Origin: JAJXTN01 sp038230895
Lineage (GTDB): Bacteria > Patescibacteriota > Saccharimonadia > Saccharimonadales > UBA4665
DNA length: 36,077 bases
Direction of reading: 5' to 3'
Assembly: GCA_038230895.1 (NCBI GenBank)
Contig: JBBRMJ010000011.1
Location: 1-36,077 of the forward strand
The notes below the pieces were generated by a model, which saw only the letters and a program-made list of their open reading frames with translations, had not been told where the DNA came from and searched no databases. Made by a program: the position numbers and the translations under genes. The stretch's first letter is position 1; each line of letters starts with the position of its first letter. Shown here in pieces: positions 1 through 7,237 of the stretch.

Positions 1-724
1 ATCCTTGTTTGAAGTCGCTGTGTATGGCCTGGACATCAGATTGGCTACTGCCAGCCACTATCCAGTAATCCACCACCATCGACTGCCCAGCCGCGACTGA
101 TCGCTTGAAGCGAATCACGCTGTCGACGCCACCATGTTCGACTGCATTCCCGGAAAGTTCGCCGTCCTGCGCATCTAGATAAGTACCAGCTTTGCCTTCA
201 ATGCCGTAATTGCCGACAGCATATTGGTCAAAGTCTTCACCGTCAACAAACTTACCAGCAATTAACAGACAGTATCGCCCCTTATAGTCGAGAATGTAGT
301 GATCGTCAGGCACATACAGAGCCGTATCAGCCCGCCCTGCGCGCGAGATCTGGAAGACTTGGTGCATGAAGAGCCGGATATCTCGCTCGGTGTCACCTTC
401 GTTGGTGACTGTGATATGGCGTAGCAGGGAATTGGTCTTGGTATCAATAAAGTCTTGGAGGTGCAGTGTCATGGCCAGCTGTCTCGAATGGAGTTTGATG
501 TCACTTATCAGGGCATCGAGCTCAAAATCGACCTGGATTTCCCAGCTGCCGTCATCAGTCCAGCTAAAGTTACCATCAACCCAGATACCAATTTTATGCT
601 GGCTACTGCGGGCGTTTGTGAGATTCTCTAGGCCAACATAAGGGTAGTAGAAATCATGCACCAGTCCAGATTCGTCCAATCCGACGAATAACTGGCCATT
701 ACTGAGTACTACCGCTCGACCCAT
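1..724 (-). CDS. Glycoside hydrolase family 15 (glucoamylase-like), N-terminal part, cut by window edge
   Basis: An open minus-strand frame runs from an ATG at 724 to the window edge without a stop (241 codons). The N-terminus matches the start of bacterial GH15 glucoamylase/glucodextranase-type proteins: GRAVVLSNGQL, VHDFYYPYVG and HKIGIWVDG, followed by a beta-rich stretch typical of the N-terminal super-sandwich domain. The catalytic (alpha/alpha)6 barrel would lie beyond the window. Family members release glucose from alpha-glucan ends. The start is supported by a purine-rich GGGGGTGGGA site just upstream. It lies 23 nt after the GH57 gene on the same strand, so it is probably the third gene of a glucan operon. 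Exact substrate (glycogen, maltodextrin, trehalose) cannot be read from this fragment. Confidence 0.85.
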   Translation of the reverse strand, partial: MGRAVVLSNGQLFVGLDESGLVHDFYYPYVGLENLTNARSSQHKIGIWVDGNFSWTDDGSWEIQVDFELDALISDIKLHSRQLAMTLHLQDFIDTKTNSLLRHITVTNEGDTERDIRLFMHQVFQISRAGRADTALYVPDDHYILDYKGRYCLLIAGKFVDGEDFDQYAVGNYGIEGKAGTYLDAQDGELSGNAVEHGGVDSVIRFKRSVAAGQSMVVDYWIVAGSSQSDVQAIHSDFKQG

Positions 725-747
725 ATCCCACCCCCATTAGATAACTA

Positions 748-1959
748 TTATACCGCGATACCTTTTTCACTCAGCCGGAACTTCAGATCGTGAAAGGCAT
801 TCATGAAGTTGATGTAGGCCTCATACGGCGTGTCATATGGGCTGAAATAGGCGTGAATATCACCATCATTGAACCACTTCGTACACATGTAGTAGAAATG
901 ATCAGATGTCTGCAGGCGGCGCCAGTCATCGATGAGTGCGAAGTCACCCGTACCAATAATTCGGTCTTGGAGATCGTACAGTGCTTGAATCGATGACGAC
1001 TGCATCGGATTCCCCAGCCAGGCGGACAAATCGCGTTCGCTATCAGCCCAGGTGGTCGTTTCCGGCACATCGATCTGATCTGATGGTTCGAAATTATCAA
1101 TGGCTTCGCTAACGGTCATAAAGGTATTGCCCTCGGACTTCAGCCATTCAGCGGGCAAATGATCCAGGAACTCGAATATACCCGACTCACTCCACTGGTG
1201 CTCGCCGAAAGTTTCGTAGTCCATGAATAGATCAAAATTAGTGGCGTTTTGGTCTTCGTTCAACCAGCCGGTGAATTTGTCAGCCGTCAACGGCCATTCA
1301 GGCCAATCACGGTCCCCAAAGCGGAAGGCGATATCGTCACTGAGCTTGTAGTTCTTCATCAGTAGTCGTATTTGATTGGTGTAGGTCGGGCGATACACGT
1401 AATTGGCACTACGCCAGCCCAGCACTTTGTCCCAACCTTCAGCCAAAATACCCTTGTACCCGGCCTTGTCAGCCCACTGGGCAATCTCGTTGTTATAGCT
1501 CAGCTCGGTGTTACGGAATACTTGAGGTGTTTGGCCGAAGATTTCTTGGACTTTACGTTTGTGCATGTCGACCTGCATCTCAAACTCTGCCTTGGAGTAA
1601 AAGAACGCCAGACTGTGATGATACGTTTCAGCGACTAGCTCAACCCGACCAGTATCAGTGAGTGCCTTAAACGATGCTAACGCTTTCGGTGACCATTTCT
1701 CTAATTGCTCAATCACTGTACCGGTAATAGACAAGCTCAACTTGAAGTCCGGATTTTCATTGAGTAGTTTCAACAGCTTGGCGTTGGTTGGTAGATAGGA
1801 CTTCTCGGCCACCTTCTTCAAAATGCGTTCGTTGCTGGTGGGCGCATCGAGGTCGGTATCGAAATAATCGTGCTTCACACCCGTGTCAAAGACGGTGTAA
1901 TGCCGCACGCGATATGGCTGGTGGACATGGAGATAGAGAACGATGGCTTTCTGACTCAT
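748..1959 (-). CDS. Glycoside hydrolase family 57 (alpha-amylase-like)
   Basis: 403 aa. The N-terminal HVHQPYR (residues 11-17) is the conserved GH57 region 1. RNTELSYNNEIAQ (about 149-161) carries the glutamate expected for the nucleophile (E152), and FMDYETFGEHQ (about 245-255) carries the aspartate expected for the acid/base (D247). The length fits the short amylase-type GH57 proteins rather than the longer branching enzymes or 4-alpha-glucanotransferases. Family enzymes act on alpha-1,4-glucans. The start codon overlaps the stop of the upstream glycogen-synthase-like gene by 4 nt, so the two are probably translationally coupled. No signal peptide is visible, so it should act in the cytoplasm on an internal glucan. 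Exact reaction specificity is not determined. Confidence 0.9.
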   Translation of the reverse strand: MSQKAIVLYLHVHQPYRVRHYTVFDTGVKHDYFDTDLDAPTSNERILKKVAEKSYLPTNAKLLKLLNENPDFKLSLSITGTVIEQLEKWSPKALASFKALTDTGRVELVAETYHHSLAFFYSKAEFEMQVDMHKRKVQEIFGQTPQVFRNTELSYNNEIAQWADKAGYKGILAEGWDKVLGWRSANYVYRPTYTNQIRLLMKNYKLSDDIAFRFGDRDWPEWPLTADKFTGWLNEDQNATNFDLFMDYETFGEHQWSESGIFEFLDHLPAEWLKSEGNTFMTVSEAIDNFEPSDQIDVPETTTWADSERDLSAWLGNPMQSSSIQALYDLQDRIIGTGDFALIDDWRRLQTSDHFYYMCTKWFNDGDIHAYFSPYDTPYEAYINFMNAFHDLKFRLSEKGIAV

Positions 1960-3164
1960 GCCGGCACCTTGGCAGCATGCCGCTCATACAGGGCCATAAC
2001 TTTGTCGCTGGCTGAGCCCCACGACAAACGCTGATATTCTAGGGTAGCATTGGCCGTAAGAACGTCCCGCAGGGGGTCATTCATAACCACGGCGGTAATT
2101 TTATTGGCCATTTCTTGCACATCCCAGGAGTCGACTTTCAAACAGTTCTGGAAGATCTCGCTAATACCAGATTGCTTGCTCACCACCGATGGCGTACCAT
2201 AACCGATAGCTTCGAGCGGGGTTAGTCCGAAGGGCTCAGACAGGGAAGGCATAACGAACAGATCACCGATAGCTAAGGCGTCACGCCAGTTCTTGCCACG
2301 CTGGAAGTCAGTGAATAGCACATTGGGGCCAATTCCCAGCTCATTGGCCAGCTCAATCAGTTCGTAATACTGTTCACCATTACCGACGATCAGGAACAGC
2401 GTTTTGGGAGCTTTGGCGACTACTTCCTTCGCGGCTCGCAACAGATTGGGCAGACCTTTCTGAATCGTCAATCGTCCGACATTGACCACTACCTTGTAGC
2501 CTTGCTCTTTCATGGCACTCAAGTAGCGGTAGGCGTTGCGCTCATCAAGGGGCACTACGCCAGAAGGATCGATGCTGTTGTGGACGACGTCAATCTTGTC
2601 GGCCGGAATGTGATAGTCACGAATAATACTGTCCTTGGTGTGCTGGCTGACGGCGATGATTTTGTCGGCTAACAGCATGGCTTGCTCCTCAATCTCATGC
2701 ACCAGTGGATTGCCACGCTGGTTACCGGCACGATCGGACTCGACTGAGTGAAAATGGACAATTAGCGGGCAGTTCTTGAGCTGCTTGACGCGGATAGCGG
2801 CGCGGCAGGTTAGCCAGTCGTGGGCATGCAGAATGTCAAATTCCTTCCCAGCTACCATGTCGACCACAGCCTGTTCGTAGATCTGTTGTTGGTCGTAAAT
2901 ACTCAGCCATTCTTCGCTACCGTCGGTCATGACGTACTTGTAACTATCGTAGGCGATGCCGGAGCGAATAACAGAGGCCACGTTCTGCGGCTTTGCAGCA
3001 GTGATATTCATGAAATCAATGCCATGTTCGGCCTGATAAGGGAGTACAAATTCGATGTCGAGATCTTTTTTGGAGAGAGCTTTGCATAGCTGGTAACACG
3101 CAGTTCCCAGCCCGCCGCTGTTGTGGGGAGGTAATTCCCACCCAAGCATTAGTACTTTCATCAT
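1956..3164 (-). CDS. Glycogen/starch-synthase-like glycosyltransferase (GT4/GT5 fold)
   Basis: 402 aa. It starts MMKVLMLGWELPPHNSGGLG, with the GGLG loop that binds the nucleotide sugar in glycogen synthases. The middle contains DILHAHDW and VGRLTIQKG, and the C-terminal half has SLSEPFGLTPLEAIGYGTP, the E-x7-E signature of GT-B retaining glycosyltransferases. Likely function is transfer of glucose from a nucleotide donor to a growing alpha-glucan. It is the first gene of the operon with GH57 and GH15 enzymes, consistent with a synthesis-plus-degradation glucan module. A good sigma70-type promoter lies upstream. Two ATGs (3164 and 3161) are adjacent and the RBS is weak (AAGAGA). A different GT4 acceptor is possible, but the neighbours favour glycogen. 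Confidence 0.87.
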   Translation of the reverse strand: MMKVLMLGWELPPHNSGGLGTACYQLCKALSKKDLDIEFVLPYQAEHGIDFMNITAAKPQNVASVIRSGIAYDSYKYVMTDGSEEWLSIYDQQQIYEQAVVDMVAGKEFDILHAHDWLTCRAAIRVKQLKNCPLIVHFHSVESDRAGNQRGNPLVHEIEEQAMLLADKIIAVSQHTKDSIIRDYHIPADKIDVVHNSIDPSGVVPLDERNAYRYLSAMKEQGYKVVVNVGRLTIQKGLPNLLRAAKEVVAKAPKTLFLIVGNGEQYYELIELANELGIGPNVLFTDFQRGKNWRDALAIGDLFVMPSLSEPFGLTPLEAIGYGTPSVVSKQSGISEIFQNCLKVDSWDVQEMANKITAVVMNDPLRDVLTANATLEYQRLSWGSASDKVMALYERHAAKVPA

Positions 3165-3205
3165 TCTCTTTTTTTAGTTCGCTATCTTTGTATTTCTGTT
3201 GTGTC

Positions 3206-3234
3206 ATTATAAGCGTCTCGCTTTTAAAGCACAA
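3206..3234 (-). promoter_or_regulatory. Promoter of the glucan operon
   Basis: Read on the minus strand there is TTGTGC, a 17-nt spacer and a perfect TATAAT, placing transcription start about 35-40 nt before the glycosyltransferase ATG at 3164. This operon therefore has a normal leader, unlike many other genes here. Confidence 0.65.
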
Positions 3235-3431
3235 CCGTTATTACCCCCATAGTATAGCACAGAGGCCGACCTCTGCAAGTACTTTTTACGACGATTTTTA
3301 TCACACACACTAGAGGTAACCGGATAATACTAGTTAACAGATACAGACAAATCGCGCTTCGTAGCCTCAAGTAGGCGCTTCCCAATGTATCGTTTATTCA
3401 TAGGACTGGTATGTAGGTGCCGTACTACTAT

Positions 3432-3635
3432 TTACAAACTGAAGAAAATACCGTCAGCCACAATACTTAAAATACTTTTGTCATCGGTATCGCTGAAGAT
3501 TAGAACTGAGATGCTGAGTATAAAAATCAGCAGCCCAGCAATTGAGATATAAACAAGCTTGACCGCATAGCCCCCTAATCCCAACATGCTGCCTATTACC
3601 AAGAGTGTGATGCCGACTTTGTACTTTAGTGCCAT
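3432..3635 (-). CDS. Small two-helix membrane protein, unknown function
   Basis: About 67 aa when started at the ATG at 3635 (an upstream in-frame start at 3707 would add 24 residues with no hydrophobic or conserved character). It contains two hydrophobic stretches, roughly VGITLLVIGSMLGLGGYAV and YISIAGLLIFILSISVLIF, followed by a short polar tail. A perfect TATAAT sits 6 nt upstream of the 3635 ATG, the same arrangement seen before many genes in this window, which supports this start and a leaderless mRNA. I do not recognise a family. Confidence 0.5.
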   Translation of the reverse strand: MALKYKVGITLLVIGSMLGLGGYAVKLVYISIAGLLIFILSISVLIFSDTDDKSILSIVADGIFFSL

Positions 3636-3641
3636 CGAGCA

Positions 3642-3647
3642 ATTATA
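3642..3647 (-). promoter_or_regulatory. -10 box 6 nt before the small membrane protein
   Basis: TATAAT on the minus strand ends 6 nt before the ATG at 3635, which would put transcription start at the start codon. Confidence 0.45.
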
Positions 3648-3718
3648 ACAGTAACGATACTTAAGCAAGTCTCCTGGTTTACGGTTGGTTGACCTTAGTG
3701 GTCGCACGTCAGTACTTA

Positions 3719-4008
3719 TTAGGTAAGTAGTTTCGGAAACTTAGCATCTTCTTCGCAGCCAATAACGTATATCGGGCAGTTACCTGATTCGCCTTCAGAA
3801 TATTTTCTGAGTAAACCTTCATAAGTTTGATCTTTGAAAGCAGCAAGCTCGCGTAATCTTTGTTGTGTTTTCACGCAGATTCGCATTATCTCAGGAGCTG
3901 GGATATCAAAACAATCAAGCCTGACTTCCCGTGCATATCTTTATATTTTTGGGCCATATCACATTCTTGCAAAGGGGCTTGGCAACCAAATTTTTTGAAG
4001 TCAATCAT
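3719..4008 (-). pseudogene. Probable frameshifted gene (about 96 aa if restored), unknown function
   Basis: Two minus-strand frames read as one protein if a single base is added. The first part (ATG at 4008) reads MIDFKKFGCQAPLQECDM and continues through QKYKDMHG. At the GGG run (3928-3930) the frame then degenerates into a short tail, while the neighbouring frame picks up with EVRLDCFDIPAPEIMRICV and continues through LRELAAFKDQTYEGLL to a stop at 3719. Adding one G to the run gives a continuous 96-residue protein with several cysteines. It could be a true pseudogene, a homopolymer assembly error, or a 55-aa separate gene starting at the ATG at 3886. It begins about 50 nt downstream of tRNA-Trp on the same strand. 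The family is not recognised. Confidence 0.5.
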
Positions 4009-4056
4009 TGTAAAAAAGAATAGCAGTCCAAGGTAATAATATAAATTGCTTATGCT

Positions 4057-4131
4057 TGGCAGGGGTACGTGGAATCGAACCACGATCTAAGGTTTTGGAG
4101 ACCTTTATACTAACCGTTGTACTATACCCCT
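4057..4131 (-). tRNA. tRNA-Trp (anticodon CCA)
   Basis: On the minus strand the 7-bp acceptor stem AGGGGTA/TACCCCT encloses a D arm, an anticodon arm with loop CTCCAAA (anticodon CCA) and a T arm with GGTTCGATTCC. The discriminator is G and CCA is encoded. G73 and the CCA anticodon both fit bacterial tRNA-Trp. Total 75 nt. Confidence 0.95.
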
Positions 4132-4341
4132 GCGTCAGGGCTTACGCCTTTGTCTCGTTTTGCCTAACGGCAAAAGCATCGACTCTCGGCTATGTCCTTC
4201 CTTACAGTCCCACGAACAGTCGCCGTTGGCTCCTTAGTTCGCGTGACTGGTTAAGGCAAGCTTATCATACGAAAAAATGGGGCAAATGTCATCTGAAACA
4301 CTTTTCAGACGAGGTAAAATCTGCTATACATATAAACACCG

Positions 4342-4998
4342 ATGGCCAAGATATACCCTGCCAAACCATTCTTACTCATGTTCTACGGCTACCCCGGAGC
4401 CGGTAAGAGCTACTTTGCTCGCCAATTTTGCGAAAACGTTCAAGCTGCACATTTACAAGCTGACCGCATCAGGGGCGAGCTGTTCGATACACCGCGCTAT
4501 GATAAGCAGGAAAACGATATTGTCATGCAACTTATGGACTATATGACTGAGGAATTCCTATCAGCCGGTCTCAGCGTCGCATACGATGTCAACGCCATGC
4601 GCGGCGCCCAACGTCATGCATTACGAGAATTAGCCCGCCGCTGCCACGCCCAGCCCTTATTAGTCTGGTTCCAGATGGACGCCGAGACTGCCCTCTCGCG
4701 CAATCAAAAACGTGATCGCCGCCGGGCCGATGATAAATACGTCGCGCAGTGGGATCGAACAAGTTTCGAAAACATCGTCTCACATATGCAAAACCCCAGT
4801 ACGACCGAAGAGTACGCAGTTATCAGTGGTAAGCACCTGTTCAATATGCAACAGAGCGCGGTAGCCAGCAAATTGCGTGATTTGGGTGTACTTAGTCTCG
4901 ATGATGCGGGTTCTCGGATAATCAAACCCGGTCTGGTCAACCTGGTGCCCAATCAGGGGCGTGTTGATATGACTCGCCGCAATATCTCAATCCGCTAA
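4342..4998 (+). CDS. P-loop kinase / AAA_33-type ATPase
   Basis: 218 aa. A Walker A motif GYPGAGKS lies at residues 16-23 right after a hydrophobic strand. The following text (LQADRIRGELF, then GLSVAYDVNAMRGAQR and MDAETALSRNQKRDRR) resembles small-molecule kinases of the zeta-toxin/chloramphenicol-phosphotransferase/AAA_33 group, in which a conserved aspartate follows the second strand and an Arg-rich lid follows. Substrate is unknown. There is no Shine-Dalgarno site, but AT-rich -10-like sequences (TATACA 4325-4330, TATAAA 4331-4336) lie directly before the ATG. The gene is followed after 8 nt by the YgjP-like metallohydrolase. It is not paired with an antitoxin-like gene, so I do not call it a toxin. 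Confidence 0.75.
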   Translation: MAKIYPAKPFLLMFYGYPGAGKSYFARQFCENVQAAHLQADRIRGELFDTPRYDKQENDIVMQLMDYMTEEFLSAGLSVAYDVNAMRGAQRHALRELARRCHAQPLLVWFQMDAETALSRNQKRDRRRADDKYVAQWDRTSFENIVSHMQNPSTTEEYAVISGKHLFNMQQSAVASKLRDLGVLSLDDAGSRIIKPGLVNLVPNQGRVDMTRRNISIR

Positions 4999-5006
4999 TC
5001 ACACCT

Positions 5007-5735
5007 ATGGCTTTCAAACAATTTGCGCTCGATGAGCGAACGACGATTACCATCTATAAACGCCGTGCCAGCCGTAGTTTGCGGTTGAGCATTGCTCCCA
5101 ATGGTGAGGTGCGAGTTAGCATCCCAGCATGGGCGCCGTATAGCGCCGGCTTACAATTCGCTCGCTCACGCCACGACTGGATAACCAAACAAGCTCAGAA
5201 CCACATTACTAATCTGTTAGCAGCCGGGCAGGCAGTTGGCAAGGCACATCATTTACACTTTATTGCTAGTCCACAGGCCAAGAAAACGACCAGTCGAGTA
5301 CTTACCACAGAGATTACGGTTACCCACCCGACAACTTTGACGGTGAATGATCCAACAGTTCAAAAAGTCGCTGACGCCGCCTGTATACGCGCTTTGCGCG
5401 GCCAAGCCGAGCAGTTATTGCCTCAGCGTCTCGCACAGCTGGCGCGAATTCATGACCTGGACTACAAAAGCATCAGCATAAAGCGTCTGAAAAGTCGCTG
5501 GGGCAGCTGTGATCAGCAGCGTAACATCGTTCTCAATCTGTTCCTGATGCAGCTGCCGTGGGAGTGCATTGATTACGTGCTGATTCACGAATTGGTTCAC
5601 ACCAAAGTTATGCGCCATGGGCCGGATTTCTGGCAGGCCATGGCAGAGGAATTACCGGCCGTGGCCCAACTTCGCAAGCAGATGCGCGCCTACCAGCCTG
5701 TTTTACATGGTTCACCAGCAACAGCTGTGGCATAA
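5007..5735 (+). CDS. YgjP/SprT-like metal-dependent hydrolase (DUF45, COG1451)
   Basis: 242 aa. The zinc-metallopeptidase motif HELVH is at residues 194-198, with a third likely ligand in RHGPDFW (H204). The block SRWGSCDQQRNIVLN (about 163-177) before the HExxH is characteristic of YgjP-like proteins, whose N-terminal beta domain corresponds to residues 10-110. Family members are predicted metal-dependent hydrolases; E. coli YgjP has been linked to UTP pyrophosphatase activity, so peptidase function should not be assumed. It follows the P-loop kinase by 8 nt and its stop lies only 9 nt before the histidine kinase start, inside that gene's probable -10 region. Confidence 0.88.
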   Translation: MAFKQFALDERTTITIYKRRASRSLRLSIAPNGEVRVSIPAWAPYSAGLQFARSRHDWITKQAQNHITNLLAAGQAVGKAHHLHFIASPQAKKTTSRVLTTEITVTHPTTLTVNDPTVQKVADAACIRALRGQAEQLLPQRLAQLARIHDLDYKSISIKRLKSRWGSCDQQRNIVLNLFLMQLPWECIDYVLIHELVHTKVMRHGPDFWQAMAEELPAVAQLRKQMRAYQPVLHGSPATAVA

Positions 5736-5736
5736 T
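5731..5736 (+). promoter_or_regulatory. -10 box 8 nt before the histidine kinase
   Basis: CATAAT, preceded by TGTGG (extended -10 character), overlaps the stop codon of the upstream gene and ends 8 nt before the ATG at 5745. No Shine-Dalgarno site is present. Confidence 0.4.
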
Positions 5737-5744
5737 AGCCATAT

Positions 5745-6854
5745 ATGGTGCTTCCGCTTAAACCATTTAGTCGCAGCCTGATCAGCGAACAGCTAGAGCA
5801 TCAGCGACTGACCAGTCTCGTCAATTGCATGGCGGATGCGGTGATTGCTGTCGATGAAAAGGCCAAAGTAGTGCTGTACAACGGCGCCGCACTCAACATC
5901 TTCGATGTTAACAATATCGAAACGAATAGCGCACTATCTGATCTGTTTAAGCCCGTGGACAAAGACAATCAGCCGGTTGACATTGCCCACATGGTGCAAG
6001 AAACTACCGTGCCGACGACCAACCGTGATCTGCGCCTACCATACGGAGACGGTAGTTTTATCAACTTGTACATGAGCATTGCGCCCGTCCACCTCGGATA
6101 TGGCGAGAAAGGGCAGCGCGGTTATGTGCTGTTGCTCCGCGATATTACCCGTGAGAAATCTCTTGAAGAAGAGCGTGATGAGTTCATCAGCGTGGTGAGC
6201 CACGAATTACGGACGCCAATAGCAATTAGCGAAGGCAACATTAGCAATGCACAACTCATTGTTGAAAAAACCGGTGATATTGCTGCCGTCAAAAAAGCTC
6301 TTAAAGAGGCTCATAACCAAGTAATCTTCTTATCAGATATGATCAACGACCTGAGCACTTTGAGCCGAGCCGAGCGTGGGAAATTGGCTATAGAGGTAGA
6401 GCCGATCAATGTGCATGACCTATGCCAAGAGCTCGTGAGCAATTACACACCACAAGCTGAAACTAAAGGCTTAACATTGCAAGTCCAGCTCGATCCTCAT
6501 CTGGAACTACTGTACTCGAGCAAATTGTATGTTCGCGAGATCTTGCAGAATTTCATAACCAACGGCATCAAATATACCGACAAGGGCATGGTTACAATTG
6601 GCGCGAAGGTCGTCCCGAAAGGCGTTGAATTCTCGATCACCGACACGGGTATAGGCATCAGTAAGGGTGATCAGACTCGTGTATTTGATAAATTCTTCCG
6701 TTCAGAAGATTTCCGAACCAGAAAAGTGAATGGCACCGGACTTGGGCTGTATGTCACGGTGAAGCTCGCACGCCTACTCCATGCGGACATTAACCTGACC
6801 AGCGAATTGGACAAAGGCTCGACCTTCACAATTTTTATTCCAAGTCTTCGATAG
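5745..6854 (+). CDS. Soluble PAS-domain sensor histidine kinase
   Basis: 369 aa. Domain order: a PAS domain (about 22-135, MADAVIAVDEKAKVVLYNGA, ending with LLLRDITREK), then a HisKA dimerisation domain with the phospho-accepting H153 in SVVSHELRTP, then a HATPase_c domain with N box NFITNGIKY (N273), G1 box DTGIG (300-304), F box FDKFF and G2 box GTGLGL (330-335). All catalytic motifs are intact. There is no transmembrane segment or signal peptide, so it should sense a cytoplasmic signal. No response regulator is encoded in the window, making it an orphan at this locus. Its 3' end overlaps the convergent gene by 20 nt. Confidence 0.93.
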   Translation: MVLPLKPFSRSLISEQLEHQRLTSLVNCMADAVIAVDEKAKVVLYNGAALNIFDVNNIETNSALSDLFKPVDKDNQPVDIAHMVQETTVPTTNRDLRLPYGDGSFINLYMSIAPVHLGYGEKGQRGYVLLLRDITREKSLEEERDEFISVVSHELRTPIAISEGNISNAQLIVEKTGDIAAVKKALKEAHNQVIFLSDMINDLSTLSRAERGKLAIEVEPINVHDLCQELVSNYTPQAETKGLTLQVQLDPHLELLYSSKLYVREILQNFITNGIKYTDKGMVTIGAKVVPKGVEFSITDTGIGISKGDQTRVFDKFFRSEDFRTRKVNGTGLGLYVTVKLARLLHADINLTSELDKGSTFTIFIPSLR

Positions 6855-7200
6855 GTTCAAGCGGCCAACGATCGAGGAGTGATGACAGGCTGTTATCTGT
6901 ACGTATCAAGGAAGTGAACTCTTGATCAAGAACTTTGCCAACTGCAGCCATACTGCGTTGACTGCTGTGCAAACCGGCTACGGCCAAGCGTCCCGTCGCG
7001 AAACTGAGTATACCGATACCGAGCATCGGCACCGTCTCTGGGTCGTTCAATAATGACGTATTCGCGGCGCCTGCACTTGTCGCCTGGAGATATACCGTCA
7101 TTGCGCTGCCTATGGCAAAGCCCCAACACCAGCCGTTGAGATGCGATAAGGCGGTCGCCAAGCGGGCTGTACGCTCGTAACGATTATGCGCCAGCGTCAT
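6835..7200 (-). CDS. Small membrane protein, unknown function
   Basis: 121 aa from the ATG at 7200; GAGGGAG lies about 6 nt upstream and favours this start over a longer frame beginning at 7320. It has two probable membrane segments, around WCWGFAIGSAMTVYLQA and MLGIGILSFATGRLAVA, and an acidic C-terminal tail (WPLEPIEDLE). It follows the GT2 gene on the same strand (38 nt after its stop), so the two may be cotranscribed. It overlaps the histidine kinase gene tail-to-tail by 20 nt. No family recognised. Confidence 0.6.
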   Translation of the reverse strand: MTLAHNRYERTARLATALSHLNGWCWGFAIGSAMTVYLQATSAGAANTSLLNDPETVPMLGIGILSFATGRLAVAGLHSSQRSMAAVGKVLDQEFTSLIRTDNSLSSLLDRWPLEPIEDLE

Positions 7201-7237
7201 CGGTGTCTCCCTCATAGCTGGATAGCATACTTGAGAT

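Noticed and set aside
3260..3287. Hairpin CAGAGG-CCGA-CCTCTG as a terminator
   Set aside because: The T run is 8 nt away and no plus-strand gene precedes it; on the minus strand there is no T run. Nothing else was found in 3235-3431.
4160..4178. Inverted repeat TTTTGCC-TAAC-GGCAAAA upstream of tRNA-Trp
   Set aside because: No T run follows on either strand, so I do not call it a terminator. The gap 4132-4324 shows no other supportable feature.
4056..4406. Plus-strand open frame beginning VRGIEPRSK
   Set aside because: It reads across the antisense of tRNA-Trp and non-coding sequence; this kind of text is a usual tRNA shadow.
4342..4998. Zeta-type toxin of a toxin-antitoxin pair
   Set aside because: No antitoxin-like gene is adjacent, and the motifs fit general AAA_33 kinases.
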